Assembly: GCF_000768065.1 (NCBI RefSeq)
Contig: NZ_JRKM01000001.1
Coordinates: forward strand, 3,578,001 to 3,642,000
Source of the DNA: Aquabacterium sp. NJ1
GTDB taxonomy: Bacteria > Pseudomonadota > Gammaproteobacteria > Burkholderiales > Burkholderiaceae_C
Direction of reading: 5' to 3'
DNA: 64,000 nucleotides
Below are positions 25,455-34,554 of the stretch, in pieces (the first letter of the stretch is position 1; every line of letters starts with the position of its first letter). The notes beneath the pieces were generated by a model. The model had not been told where the DNA came from. It ran no database searches and saw nothing but the letters and a program-made list of their open reading frames with translations. The translations under genes and the position numbers were made by a program.

Positions 25455-26558
25455 TCAGGCGCGTGCATCACCCCAACGCACGGCCTTGGTTTCTTCACCC
25501 TGGTAGGTGGTCTGGCCATGACGGTCCACCACATACAAAGGCGAGGCGATCACCTCAAAGAACTCATTGCCGGCATTCAAGCGCGTGTAATCAAACAGCA
25601 CGCTGCGCACGAGCTTGCTGCCTGAGCGCAAACGGCAACCGCGGCCCAACCATGCGGGCCCTTCGATCTGGGCGCCGGCCTCGATGCACGAGCCCGAGCC
25701 GATGTACACCGGGCCCTTGATGTCGACCTTGTCCCAGTCCACATGGGTGTTGAGGCCCACCCACACGCCCGGGCGCACTTCCTTGCCGGGCATGCGCATG
25801 TCGGCGATCTCGCCGGCCAGCACGCGTTGCAGCACCGTCCAGTAATCGCTCACGCGGCCGATGTCGATCCAGTGGAAGGGGCGGCTTTGCGCATAGAACG
25901 GCAGACCCTGGTCCACCAGCATGGGGAACAACTCGCTGCCGATGTCGAACTCCTTGCCGTGCGGCACCAGCTCCAGCACGGCGGGCTCGAAGATGTAGAT
26001 GCCGGTGCTGGCCAAGGTCGAGCGGGCTTCATCAGGCGAAGGCTTTTCCTGGAAGGATCGCACCTTGCCGTCTTCATCGGCCACGACGATGCCGTAGTTC
26101 TTGACCTGGTCGCGCGGCACCTCCAGCGTCACCACGCTGGCCATGGCCTTCTTGGCGTGGTGTTCGGCCAAGGCGGCCGTGATGTCCAGGTCCACGATCG
26201 CATCGCCGCAGATCACCAGCGTGGTCTCGTCAAAGAAGCCGCTGAAATCCTGGATATGGCGCATGCCGCCGGCCGAGCCCAATGGCTTGGGCACGATCTC
26301 GCCGTGTTCGCGCACGCCCTCATACGAGTAGCCGATCTCCACGCCCCAGCGCTGGCCGTCGCCAAAGTAGTTTTCGATCTTCCAGTGGTGATGGGCCACG
26401 TTGATCATGATCTCGCGCACGTTGTGGCGCGCCAGATGCTCGATCAGGTACTCCAGGACCGGCTTGCCCAGAATGGGCACCATCGGTTTGGGCATGCCCT
26501 TGGTCAGGGGCCTCACACGGGTACCTTGGCCGGCGGCCAGAATCATGGCTTTTGTCAT
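25455..26558 (-). CDS. sugar-1-phosphate nucleotidylyltransferase (mannose-1-P guanylyltransferase-like)
   Basis: Nucleotidylyltransferase of 367 aa: residues 1-240 form the Rossmann-like catalytic domain and residues 255-345 a left-handed beta-helix. The catalytic loop is ILAAGQGTRVRPLTKGMPKP (6-25). GDAIVDLD (about 115) holds the metal-binding aspartate region, and FQEKPS (about 168) is the sugar-binding loop. Fused GT-A plus beta-helix layout is usual for mannose-1-phosphate guanylyltransferase-like proteins, but glucose-1-phosphate and other substrates occur. If it makes GDP-mannose it would feed gmd at 49020. It is divergent from the copper oxidase gene. Substrate call is inference. Confidence 0.8.
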   Translation of the reverse strand: MTKAMILAAGQGTRVRPLTKGMPKPMVPILGKPVLEYLIEHLARHNVREIMINVAHHHWKIENYFGDGQRWGVEIGYSYEGVREHGEIVPKPLGSAGGMRHIQDFSGFFDETTLVICGDAIVDLDITAALAEHHAKKAMASVVTLEVPRDQVKNYGIVVADEDGKVRSFQEKPSPDEARSTLASTGIYIFEPAVLELVPHGKEFDIGSELFPMLVDQGLPFYAQSRPFHWIDIGRVSDYWTVLQRVLAGEIADMRMPGKEVRPGVWVGLNTHVDWDKVDIKGPVYIGSGSCIEAGAQIEGPAWLGRGCRLRSGSKLVRSVLFDYTRLNAGNEFFEVIASPLYVVDRHGQTTYQGEETKAVRWGDARA

Positions 26559-26745
26559 TTGCTACTTGCTGAACAACGAGGGCGAAAACGAGATTAGGCA
26601 TTGGGCACCCCTGATGTGTCACGCCCATGGCACACCCCTGAATGAAGGGAGATGGTACAAACTGTTGCTGATGTTGATCAAACACTTCGGGCGTTAACCT
26701 GTTGTGATGTGACGTGATGTGATGAGATTGATCAGGGGGGCATGG
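26559..26745. promoter_or_regulatory. divergent intergenic region, nucleotidylyltransferase / copper oxidase
   Basis: This 187 bp region between divergent genes is comparatively AT-rich and must hold two promoters (inferred from orientation). A run of short GTGATG/GTGATGT repeats at about 26704-26724 precedes the oxidase. The G-rich element at 26735-26740 is placed as a ribosome-binding site for ATG 26746. No convincing -35/-10 pair was found. Confidence 0.35.
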
Positions 26746-28281
26746 ATGGCGGCGAACTGGATCAAGGGGCTTTTTAAAGCCTCTGTGGGGGTAACCATAC
26801 TAGGGGGGCTGGTGTTCGGGGGCTGGTGGCAGTGGCGCAACCAGGCGGTTTCACCGGCGGAGTTTCATCTTCGGGGCAAGTTCGGGCCCGTGACCCCCTG
26901 GCCCATCATCCCGATCCAGGTTTCCGTCCTCTCCGATGGGCGTGTGCTGGCTTTCGGCACCGACCGCCAAGGTCGGCAAGGGGCCAGCGAAGTATTTGAC
27001 GTCTGGAACCCTGCCAAGGGCATGGGCCCCGATGCGCACCTGGTCCTGCCCAACGGCACGGGTACCGACATCTTCTGCAGTGGCCAGATCATCATCCCGT
27101 CCTCCGGGCAGGTGCTGCTGGTCGGTGGTGACCGGACCGTGAACGGCGAGCGCAACTGGTCTTCGCCCGACATCAATTTCTACGACATCAAAGCGGGTTC
27201 GATCAAATCGGCTGGCCGCACCATGGAGCGCCCCCGCTGGTACCCCACCGTGATGACCCTGGCCAACGGCGAGGTGCTCATTCTGGGCGGGCGGCTGGAT
27301 CCCCAGCATTACGCCCCCATTCCTGAAATCTACAACCCCCAGACAGGCTGGCGGACGCTGCCTGGCGCCGACAAGGATGCGTTGTTTGGCTCCCAGAACT
27401 GGAATTACCCACGCGCCTGGCAAACCCCGCGTGGTGATATTTTCTCGCTCAACCGCCTGGGGGATATCTACAGCGTGAAGCTGGATGGGGAGGGCAGTTT
27501 CACCAAACTGCCGCAAAAGATATTCCGCGGGCATTCCTATTTGCCTTCCCTCATGTATGCGCCGGGCAAGATCCTGTCCATCCGCCTGGGTGGCCTCACC
27601 TACAAGATCGATATCAACCAGGCCGAACCCGTCATCCAGCGGGCCGCCTGGTCAGGCCTGGCCCGCTTCAATGCCACGGCCACTGTGCTGCCAGACGGCA
27701 GGGTTTACATCAGCGGCGGTAGCTTGTACAATAATGATGCCAGTTCCGGCTTGTTGTCCAATCGCCTGTCGGAGATATGGGATCCCGCTACCGACAAATG
27801 GTCGCCCGGTGCTGTGGCAGCCAAAGCGCGCCTTTATCACTCCGTGGCCCTGCTGATGCAGGATGGCACGGTGCTGACGGGCGCGGGTGGTGCTGGCGCC
27901 AAAAATGCCGACAACAACCTCGACGCCGAAATCTACTACCCGCCCTATCTGTTCAAGGCGGATGGCAGTGGGCAGTTTGCGCCGCGCCCGGCCATCACTG
28001 CCGTGCCGGATTTCATTTCCTGGGCTAAGGCGTTTCAGGTCAAGACCAGCGCACCTGTTGGCCGCTTCACGCTGGTCAAAATGGGTTCTGCCACCCATGC
28101 CCAGGTATATGACCAACGTTTTATCGAACTGAGTTTCAAACCAAATGGCGATACCTATGAAGTATCTGCCCCCATTAACCCATTTGTGGCTCCTCCTGGT
28201 TACTACTTCCTGTTTGCCATGGACCTGCATGGCGTACCGTCCGTTGCAAAAATCATTCGCCTGGACACCGCGGCGTCATGA
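26746..28281 (+). CDS. galactose oxidase-like copper radical oxidase, membrane-anchored
   Basis: Protein of 511 aa with an uncleaved-looking N-terminal membrane segment (residues 12-28), then a seven-bladed kelch-type propeller and a C-terminal DUF1929 domain, the galactose/glyoxal oxidase architecture. All copper and cofactor residues can be placed: C111 in GTDIFCSG and Y166 in RPRWYPT (the Cys-Tyr crosslink pair), Y364-H365 in ARLYHS, and H451 in GSATHAQVYDQR. Such enzymes oxidise primary alcohols or aldehydes with O2, releasing H2O2; GlxA of Streptomyces acts on a surface glycan made with CslA. Here it likely oxidises an EPS sugar in the periplasm (inference). ATG 26746 follows an AGGGGGG element; an ATG at 26722 is also in frame. 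Confidence 0.88.
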   Translation: MAANWIKGLFKASVGVTILGGLVFGGWWQWRNQAVSPAEFHLRGKFGPVTPWPIIPIQVSVLSDGRVLAFGTDRQGRQGASEVFDVWNPAKGMGPDAHLVLPNGTGTDIFCSGQIIIPSSGQVLLVGGDRTVNGERNWSSPDINFYDIKAGSIKSAGRTMERPRWYPTVMTLANGEVLILGGRLDPQHYAPIPEIYNPQTGWRTLPGADKDALFGSQNWNYPRAWQTPRGDIFSLNRLGDIYSVKLDGEGSFTKLPQKIFRGHSYLPSLMYAPGKILSIRLGGLTYKIDINQAEPVIQRAAWSGLARFNATATVLPDGRVYISGGSLYNNDASSGLLSNRLSEIWDPATDKWSPGAVAAKARLYHSVALLMQDGTVLTGAGGAGAKNADNNLDAEIYYPPYLFKADGSGQFAPRPAITAVPDFISWAKAFQVKTSAPVGRFTLVKMGSATHAQVYDQRFIELSFKPNGDTYEVSAPINPFVAPPGYYFLFAMDLHGVPSVAKIIRLDTAAS

Positions 28282-28420
28282 TTTCGTCACGCAAATGAAG
28301 GGCGAACCCATTCTTAGGGGGGGAGGGATGGCGACATTTTTGCCTCGATGTGCGTACACTGGACGGCTTGGCAGGCTTGAAGTCTAGGCGTGCCTGTGCG
28401 GGCCACTGGACGAGGAGTTG

Positions 28421-29521
28421 ATGGCTGAGGCTCTCGGGCAAATTGTGATCAATGGTCGCTTCCTGCAGCGTCCCGTCACCGGGGTTGAACGCTTCGCGGC
28501 AGAGACCTTGACTGCGCTCGACCATCTGTTGAGTGCGGGTGCCTTGCCTCGCCTGTCGCTGGTGCTGGCCGTGCCCGCAGGTACCCAGCCCGCGATCTCG
28601 TTTCGCAACATCCCGGTTCAGCATGTCGGGCGCCATCAGGGCCACCTTTGGGAGCAGCTGGATCTGCCGCTCTTCTGTGGCAAGCGGCGCCTGATCAACC
28701 TGTGCAACACCGCCCCCATCTTCAAAAGAAACCAGCTGGTGGTGATCCACGACGCGGCGGTCTTCTCGGTGCCCCAGGCCTTCAGCGCCAGCTTCCGCCT
28801 GGCTTACAAAGCCATCCATGCCGGCCTGTCGCTCGTGGGCGCGCGCATCCTCACGGTGTCCGAGTTTTCCCGTCGGGATCTGGCGCAGCACCTGCCCTTG
28901 CGCGCCGAGCGCATCGCCGTGCTGCCCGAAAGCGCCGAGCATGTGCTCCGGCACACGCCTGATCGCGCCCTGCTCGAACGCACCGGCCTGGCCAAGCGCC
29001 CCTATGTGCTGGCGGTCAGCAGCATGGCCGCGCACAAGAATTTCAGCCTGGTGCTGGACGCCTTGACCCGGCTTGACAACCCGCCGTTCGACATCGCCAT
29101 TGCGGGAGGCGGCAACGCCAAGGTCTTTGGGCATGGTGGTGAGCTCAGCTCTGACCGCGTCAAATGGCTGGGGTACGTGTCTGACGCCGAGTTGCGCGCC
29201 TTGTACGAAGGCGCCATGTGCTTCGTCTTCCCCTCCATCTACGAAGGCTTCGGCATCCCCCCGCTGGAGGCCATGCAGTGCGGCTGCCCCGTGCTGGCCG
29301 CCCGTGCCGCCTCCATTCCCGAGGTCTGTGGGGATGCGGCCATCTACTTTGACCCTCAGGACGCGGCTGCACTGGCCCAGTTGTTGCTCAAAGTGGCGGA
29401 TGATGTATCGCTGCGCAACACGCTCAGGCAAAAGGGGCTCGCCCGTGCCCAGCAATTCACCTGGCAGCGCGTTGCCCAGGAACTGGCCCATCACGGTTTG
29501 CTCAAGGGGGTGCCTGCATGA
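28421..29521 (+). CDS. family 4 glycosyltransferase
   Basis: GT4 enzyme of 366 aa. The N-terminal domain starts with IVINGRFLQRPVTGVERFAA, typical of mannosyl/rhamnosyl GT4 enzymes, and has VVIHDAAVFSVPQAFS and ILTVSEFSRRDLA. The C-terminal domain has VLAVSSMAAHKNFSLVLDAL (about 193) and FVFPSIYEGFGIPPLEAMQCG (about 270-290) with the E-x7-E pair. ATG 28421 follows GAGGAG closely. The stop overlaps the next GT gene by ATGA. A 139 bp gap upstream contains a weak TACACT box at 28355-28360 but no proven promoter. Confidence 0.88.
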   Translation: MAEALGQIVINGRFLQRPVTGVERFAAETLTALDHLLSAGALPRLSLVLAVPAGTQPAISFRNIPVQHVGRHQGHLWEQLDLPLFCGKRRLINLCNTAPIFKRNQLVVIHDAAVFSVPQAFSASFRLAYKAIHAGLSLVGARILTVSEFSRRDLAQHLPLRAERIAVLPESAEHVLRHTPDRALLERTGLAKRPYVLAVSSMAAHKNFSLVLDALTRLDNPPFDIAIAGGGNAKVFGHGGELSSDRVKWLGYVSDAELRALYEGAMCFVFPSIYEGFGIPPLEAMQCGCPVLAARAASIPEVCGDAAIYFDPQDAAALAQLLLKVADDVSLRNTLRQKGLARAQQFTWQRVAQELAHHGLLKGVPA

Positions 29522-30651
29522 TGCACCTCCCGCCTAACTCCGTGCAGGTGCTGCACTGTGCCGAGACCATCAAGGGCGGCATTGCAAGCTACCTGCGTGA
29601 ATTGCTCGTCTGCCAGGCCCGTGATTTCGGGGCCAGTGCCGTGGCCGTGGTCATCCCCGCCTCCCAGGCCAATGAATTGCCGGTTCCGCCGGGCGTGATC
29701 GTGGTCACCTATCCGGACAAGGCCGGCCGTGCGGTCAATGCCATGCAACTGGGCCTGGTGGTGGCGCGTTTCGTGCGCCGGCATCAACCCAAAGTGGTGC
29801 ACGCCCATTCCACCTTTGCGGGCGCCATCGTGCGGCCGCTGCTGGCCATGATGGGCCTGTCCAGCCGCGTCATCTACTGCCCCCATGGCTGGGCCTGGGA
29901 CCGCAGCATGGGCCCCATGGCCCGCAAGATCACGCAATGGGTGGAGCGCGAGCTTGCTCAGCTTTGCAACAAGGTCGTGTGCATCTCTGAACACGAATGC
30001 AAGTCTGCGCAAGAAGCAGGGCTCGAGCCCGCGCAACTGCACGTGGTCCTCAACGGCGTGGCCGAAAAGGCGCCTACGCCCCGGGGCAACGTGCCTGCCT
30101 GGCCACCAGGGCGCAAGCGCCTCCTGTTTGTCGGGCGCTTCGATCAGCAAAAGGGGGCCGACCTGTTCTGCGCCGCCTTGCGCGAACTGGGCGACGAGGC
30201 CTTTGGCGTGCTGGCGGGCGGTTCGGTGCTGTATGACACCCACGGCCTGGCCCTGCCCGACAACGCCGAATCGGTCGGCTGGATCAACGCGGCGCGCCTG
30301 GAGGCCCTGTTCAAAACCGCCGATGTGCTGGTGATGCCTTCGCGCTGGGAAGGCTTCGGCCTGACCGCTGCAGAGGCCATGCGGGCGGGCGTGCCGGTGC
30401 TGGCGGCCCGTGTCGGTGGTTTGCCCGAAGTCGTGGCCGACGGCGAAACCGGCCTCCTGTTCGAGCCGGGGGATGTCTCGGGCATCGTGAACGCCGTGAG
30501 GCAGCACAGCCCTGAAGAATGGCGCGCCATGGGCCGGGCTGGCCGAGCCCGCTTTGAAAAGTTGTTCACCATGGAGCGTGTCCACGCCCAGTTGTGTGAG
30601 CTGTATGAGTTCAGCACGGAACGTGTGCCCACGGTGACCTGCGTGCGTTAA
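29518..30651 (+). CDS. family 4 glycosyltransferase
   Basis: GT4 enzyme of 377 aa. The N-terminus reads VLHCAETIKGGIASYLREL, with VVHAHSTFAGAIVRPLLAMM and the acceptor-side IYCPHGWAWDR. The donor-binding half has RLLFVGRFDQQKGADLFCAA (about 200) and VMPSRWEGFGLTAAEAMRAG (about 270) ending in the GT4 E-x7-E motif. It overlaps the previous GT gene and precedes ugd by 12 bases. The unit therefore couples two transferases with supply of UDP-uronic acids, which makes a uronosyltransferase role possible but unproven. Confidence 0.88.
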   Translation: MMHLPPNSVQVLHCAETIKGGIASYLRELLVCQARDFGASAVAVVIPASQANELPVPPGVIVVTYPDKAGRAVNAMQLGLVVARFVRRHQPKVVHAHSTFAGAIVRPLLAMMGLSSRVIYCPHGWAWDRSMGPMARKITQWVERELAQLCNKVVCISEHECKSAQEAGLEPAQLHVVLNGVAEKAPTPRGNVPAWPPGRKRLLFVGRFDQQKGADLFCAALRELGDEAFGVLAGGSVLYDTHGLALPDNAESVGWINAARLEALFKTADVLVMPSRWEGFGLTAAEAMRAGVPVLAARVGGLPEVVADGETGLLFEPGDVSGIVNAVRQHSPEEWRAMGRAGRARFEKLFTMERVHAQLCELYEFSTERVPTVTCVR

Positions 30652-30663
30652 ATCGGAGTTTTC

Positions 30664-31992
30664 ATGAAAGTTTCAGTGGTTGGCACAGGCTATGTGGGCC
30701 TGGTGACGGGTGCATGTCTGGCCGAGATGGGCAACGACGTGCTGTGTCTGGACGTGGACCCCAACAAGATCCGCATCCTCGAAGAAGGCGGCATCCCCAT
30801 CCACGAGCCGGGCCTGGACAAGGTCGTCGAGCGCAACGTCAAGGCCGGTCGCCTGTCGTTCACCACCGACATCGCGCGCGCCGTGGCGCACGGCACCATC
30901 CAGTTCATCGCCGTGGGCACCCCGCCGGATGAAGACGGCTCGGCCGACCTGCAGTACGTGCTGGCCGCGGCCCGCAACATCGGCCGCCTGATGACGGACT
31001 ACAAGGTCATCGTCGACAAGTCCACCGTGCCCGTGGGCACCGCCGACAAGGTGCGCGCCGCTGTGGCCGACGAGCTGGCCAAGCGCGGCAGCGATGTGAA
31101 GTACGCCGTGGTCTCCAACCCCGAGTTCCTGAAAGAAGGCGCCGCGGTGGACGACTTCATGCGCCCGGACCGCATCGTGGTGGGTGCCGACGACGAGCAG
31201 GCCATCCTCTTGATGCGTGCCCTGTACGCCCCCTTCCAGCGCAACCACGAACGCCTGATCGTCATGGACGTGCGCAGCGCCGAGCTCACCAAGTACGCCG
31301 CCAACGCCATGCTGGCCACGCGCATCAGCTTCATGAACGAGCTGGCGCTGCTGGCCGAGAAGATGGGCGCCGACATCGAGCAGGTGCGTCTGGGCATCGG
31401 CTCGGACCAGCGCATCGGCACGCACTTTTTGTATGCCGGCTGCGGCTACGGTGGCAGCTGCTTCCCCAAGGACGTGAAGGCGCTGATCAAGACGGCCAGT
31501 GGCGCCGACCAGGAGCTGCTGGTGCTCAAGGCCGTGGAAGACGCCAACGAGCGCCAGAAGACGGTGCTGGTGAGCAAGGTGGTCAAGCGCTTCGGGGCTG
31601 ATCTCAAGGGCAAGCACTTTGCCCTGTGGGGCCTGGCCTTCAAGCCCAACACCGACGACATGCGCGAAGCCACCAGCCGTGTGGTGCTGGCCGAGCTGTT
31701 CGAGCGCGGCGCCACCGTCACGGCCTACGACCCCGTGGCCATGGAAGAGGCCCGGCGCATCTTCGGCGACGAGCCGCGCCTGAAATATGCCGACAGCCCC
31801 AACGCCGCGCTGCAAGGCGCGGACGCGCTGATCATCGTCACCGAGTGGAAGGAGTTCCGCAGCCCGGACTTCGACAAGATTAAGGCCAGCCTCAAGACGC
31901 CGGTGATCTTCGATGGTCGCAACCTGTACGAGCCCTCGCTGGTCAAGCAGGCCGGGCTGAACTACGAAAGCATCGGGCGTCAAACGGCATGA
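30664..31992 (+). CDS. ugd: UDP-glucose 6-dehydrogenase
   Basis: Enzyme of 442 aa that oxidises UDP-glucose twice with NAD+ to UDP-glucuronate. The NAD-binding start is [20 protein letters not shown]. The catalytic region contains the [19 protein letters not shown] segment and the nucleophile cysteine in [11 protein letters not shown] (about residue 263). The C-terminal UDP-binding domain has [11 protein letters not shown]. Length is normal for bacterial Ugd. CGGAG lies at a good distance before the ATG. Its stop overlaps the epimerase start, forming a two-step route to UDP-glucuronate and then UDP-galacturonate. Confidence 0.97.
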   Translation: MKVSVVGTGYVGLVTGACLAEMGNDVLCLDVDPNKIRILEEGGIPIHEPGLDKVVERNVKAGRLSFTTDIARAVAHGTIQFIAVGTPPDEDGSADLQYVLAAARNIGRLMTDYKVIVDKSTVPVGTADKVRAAVADELAKRGSDVKYAVVSNPEFLKEGAAVDDFMRPDRIVVGADDEQAILLMRALYAPFQRNHERLIVMDVRSAELTKYAANAMLATRISFMNELALLAEKMGADIEQVRLGIGSDQRIGTHFLYAGCGYGGSCFPKDVKALIKTASGADQELLVLKAVEDANERQKTVLVSKVVKRFGADLKGKHFALWGLAFKPNTDDMREATSRVVLAELFERGATVTAYDPVAMEEARRIFGDEPRLKYADSPNAALQGADALIIVTEWKEFRSPDFDKIKASLKTPVIFDGRNLYEPSLVKQAGLNYESIGRQTA

Positions 31993-33008
31993 AGATCCTG
32001 GTGACAGGTGCAGCCGGTTTCATCGGCATGCACACCACGCTCAAGCTGCTCAAGCGCGGCGACGAGGTCGTGGGCATTGACAACATGAACGACTACTACG
32101 ACCCGCAGCTCAAGCGGGATCGTCTGGCCGAGATCGACCGCCAACCGCATTCGGGGCGTTTCCGCTTCATCCAGATGGATGTGGCAGACACGTCCTCCAT
32201 GAACGCCTTGTTCAAGCAAGAGCGCTTCGACCGTGTCATCCACCTGGCTGCACAAGCCGGGGTGCGCTATTCGCTGCAGAACCCGCATGCCTACGCGCAG
32301 TCCAACCTGGTGGGCTTCGTCAACGTGCTGGAAGGCTGCCGGCACAACCAGGTGCAGCATCTGGTGTATGCCAGCAGCTCCAGCGTGTACGGTGGCAACG
32401 TCAAGATGCCGTTTGCCGAGAGTGACCCGGTGGACCACCCCGTCAGCCTGTACGCGGCCACCAAAAAGGCCAACGAGCTGATGGCGCACACCTACAGCCA
32501 CCTGTATGGCCTGCCCACCACTGGCTTGCGCTTCTTCACGGTGTACGGCCCTTGGGGCCGGCCCGACATGGCGCCCATGCTGTTCACCAAGGCCATCCTG
32601 GCGGACGAAGCCATCAAGGTGTTCAACCACGGCCAGATGAAGCGCGACTTCACCTACATCGACGACATCGTCGCCGGCGTGGTCGCCACCGTGGACCGCA
32701 TCCCCGAGCCCGATGCCGGCTTCGACCGCCAGCAGCCGAACTCCGCCTCATCCTGGGCGCCTTACCGCGTGTTCAACATCGGCCACAGCGAGCCGGTTGA
32801 GCTGCTCACCTTCATCCAGGCCATCGAACAGGCCCTGGGCAAGGAAGCCGTCAAGGACATGCAACCCATGCAGCCCGGTGATGTGGTGGCCACCTATGCC
32901 GACACCTCGCGCCTGGAGGCCTGGACGGGCGTGCACCCCAGCGTGCCGATCGAAGAGGGCGTTCAACACTTTGTGGATTGGTACAAAGCTTACTTCCACA
33001 AGGCTTGA
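31989..33008 (+). CDS. UDP-glucuronate 4-epimerase-like NAD-dependent epimerase
   Basis: Extended SDR of 339 aa, GalE superfamily, closest by motifs to UDP-glucuronate 4-epimerases (CapI/LpsL type). It has the NAD-binding [20 protein letters not shown] and [16 protein letters not shown], characteristic of this subgroup. The catalytic SSSVYGG and YAATKKANE (YxxxK) and the [20 protein letters not shown] segment also fit. It would interconvert UDP-GlcA and UDP-GalA. Translational coupling to ugd (ATGA) supports this. A GC-rich hairpin with a T-rich tail 116 bp downstream may end the transcript. Confidence 0.92.
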   Translation: MKILVTGAAGFIGMHTTLKLLKRGDEVVGIDNMNDYYDPQLKRDRLAEIDRQPHSGRFRFIQMDVADTSSMNALFKQERFDRVIHLAAQAGVRYSLQNPHAYAQSNLVGFVNVLEGCRHNQVQHLVYASSSSVYGGNVKMPFAESDPVDHPVSLYAATKKANELMAHTYSHLYGLPTTGLRFFTVYGPWGRPDMAPMLFTKAILADEAIKVFNHGQMKRDFTYIDDIVAGVVATVDRIPEPDAGFDRQQPNSASSWAPYRVFNIGHSEPVELLTFIQAIEQALGKEAVKDMQPMQPGDVVATYADTSRLEAWTGVHPSVPIEEGVQHFVDWYKAYFHKA

Positions 33009-33123
33009 AAGGCACCGAAATGGCGTGGGCCGACAAATTGACGCCTTTCCCGCCTGATATTTGCACGGATGTACCTGGCTTGATGCTGCTGATAAGCTCG
33101 AAATAAGCCGAATGCGATCAGGT

Positions 33124-33144
33124 GCGCGCATTGCGCGCTTTCTT
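33124..33144 (+). terminator. candidate intrinsic terminator after ugd-epimerase operon
   Basis: GCGCGC (33124-33129), a three-base loop ATT, GCGCGC (33133-33138), then TTTCTTC. The stem is short but all G-C and is followed by a T-rich tail. It lies 116 bp after the epimerase stop and 47 bp before the TTG start of the acyltransferase gene, where a transcript break would be expected. Confidence 0.45.
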
Positions 33145-33190
33145 CATGTACACAAGGTGTCACTGTGAAAGGTGACTTGAAGGTGATCTA

Positions 33191-34207
33191 TTGCGAGTAG
33201 CCAGCCTGGATGTGGCAAGAGGTATCGGGATTTTTCTTTTGGTGCTTGGCCACAATAATCTCCTGAAGGAAAACGCACCCAAGCTGTTTGCCGCCGTATC
33301 AACCTTTCGAGTGCCTCTTTTCTTCTTGTTGTCTGGCGCATTCTTGCCAGAGTCAATCAGCAGATCCTTTATCGGTTTGAGATTCGGTATATTTATAAGG
33401 CCATTCCTGGTTGGTGTATTGCTGGCCCTGCCTCTGCAATTGATGGATTTGTCCCATCCTGTCAATGACTGGTTTCCGGTTGATGTTTTTTGGGCAACGG
33501 GTAATTCCATAATGAATGCCCCTTTGTGGTTTCTTTCAAGCATGATCGTCGCCATGTGCATCATGCATGTGATCGATGAGTTGGGCCTGGCAGATAAGCA
33601 CGTCTTGTATTTGGGGTTTGCACTTTTTGTGTCGGGCATGTGGCTGCTGTCCATGCCGGAGGTCGTCGGCCATCTGCCTAAGGATAAATTAGGGCGAATC
33701 TGGGGCTTGCCCTGGAGCCTGGATCTTGGCCCGATATCGGCTGGGCTGATGATTTCAGGGCGCGGCTTGGCTGATTTGCTCAAAAAACCCTGGCAAGGGG
33801 CGAGACTGGAGGGAGCCTTGCTGATCTTGTTCGGCACCATATTCATGCTGGCATTCACCACCGGGGCCCCGGCCTTGGATCTGAATAACCGTATCGCGGT
33901 GAATATGGTGGCGTTGCTGCTCTGCACGCTCAGTGGCATAGGCATGATGATCAGCCTTTCCAGGTGCCTGACTCGCCTGGATGGGGCCTGGATCGCCGTG
34001 GTGCAGCGTTTTGGTGCTGCTTCCCTGGTCGTGCTGATCTGTCATTGGCCATTGCAGCAGGTCTTCATCCGCGTCTTGAAGCGGCTTGGCCATAACGCTG
34101 AGGCTGATCTGTTGATCTCGATTCTGACTTGCGTCCTGATCTATTTCTTTGCAGAACGTGTGCTTGTATCAAGGCCGGTGCTGCGGAAAATGTTCATGGG
34201 GCGTTGA
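33191..34207 (+). CDS. acyltransferase 3 family membrane protein, copy 1
   Basis: Polytopic membrane protein of 338 aa with about ten spans, of the acyltransferase-3 (OafA/WcaH-like, PF01757) family, which moves acyl groups, often acetyl, onto extracellular polysaccharides. Signatures are SLDVARGIGIFLLVLGHNNL at the N-terminus with the conserved His (H22), VPLFFLLSGAFLP, and the late ICHWPLQQVF segment. The start is TTG 33191 after AAGGTG; its paralog at 36788 also starts with TTG at the same residue, which supports both calls. Base composition is lower in GC than in the flanks. Roughly half of residues match the paralog by eye. Confidence 0.85.
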   Translation: MRVASLDVARGIGIFLLVLGHNNLLKENAPKLFAAVSTFRVPLFFLLSGAFLPESISRSFIGLRFGIFIRPFLVGVLLALPLQLMDLSHPVNDWFPVDVFWATGNSIMNAPLWFLSSMIVAMCIMHVIDELGLADKHVLYLGFALFVSGMWLLSMPEVVGHLPKDKLGRIWGLPWSLDLGPISAGLMISGRGLADLLKKPWQGARLEGALLILFGTIFMLAFTTGAPALDLNNRIAVNMVALLLCTLSGIGMMISLSRCLTRLDGAWIAVVQRFGAASLVVLICHWPLQQVFIRVLKRLGHNAEADLLISILTCVLIYFFAERVLVSRPVLRKMFMGR

Positions 34208-34554
34208 TCAGGGGGTATTTACCCTGCTTGGGTATCGAGCGGTCACCCATCATGTCAGCGCAGGAACAATTCTCAGGCAGCAAGGTTTGATGACATTTTG
34301 TTGAAAACTGGTGCGCACCAATAATGAACATGGCCATTAACGGCCTTGTGAATTGACTGAACTAGGCAAAAACCCAGTGCATTTAATGCCAACCTGTACC
34401 CTATAATTGCCGGCCGCCCAGAGGGTCGGGCGTGCAACAGTTTGTGACTTAACCGTGCGGCGTGAAGTCGTCACGGGGTAAAAGACAGCTAATCGGTAAG
34501 CTTCGGGCCATTCGTGTCGATAGCCCGTCAGTGAGACCGTTCAGGGTTGGTGAA
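34208..34554. other. 347 bp intergenic region with structured leader of the GH-like lipoprotein gene
   Basis: No gene is seen in this AT-richer stretch. It contains an imperfect palindrome right after the upstream stop (CAGGG...CCCTG, 34210-34227) without a clear T-run. There is a good -10-like TATAAT at 34402-34407, and two small hairpins in the presumed leader: CGTGA/TCACG at 34461-34475 and CGGGC/GCCCG at 34504-34527. A GTG at 34462 is in frame with the lipoprotein, but using it would place 31 charged residues before the signal peptide, so I read this as leader RNA. No known riboswitch class was recognised. Confidence 0.4.
34402..34407 (+). promoter_or_regulatory. candidate -10 box of the GH-like lipoprotein gene
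   Basis: Perfect TATAAT hexamer in an otherwise GC-rich context, about 147 bases before ATG 34555. A matching -35 is weak: TGCATT at 34378-34383 with an 18-base spacer. If real, it predicts a leader of about 140 nt. Confidence 0.3.

Noticed and set aside
26653-26668. Sigma-54-like sequence TGGTAC...TTGC before the copper oxidase gene
   Set aside because: The spacing between the GG and GC elements is one base too long and the -24 box is imperfect. I kept looking because exosortase regulons can depend on sigma-54, but this site is not convincing.
30673-31983. Open frame of about 436 codons on the - strand opposite ugd
   Set aside because: It mirrors an unquestionable ugd gene, lacks any recognisable domain and has shadow-frame composition.
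33160-33945. Open frame on the - strand opposite the first acyltransferase
   Set aside because: It has no recognisable domain and lies exactly opposite a gene with strong family motifs and a full-length paralog.
34462-34554. N-terminal extension of the GH-like lipoprotein from GTG 34462
   Set aside because: It would put 31 basic, non-hydrophobic residues before a clear lipoprotein signal; ATG 34555 with its ribosome-binding site is better.
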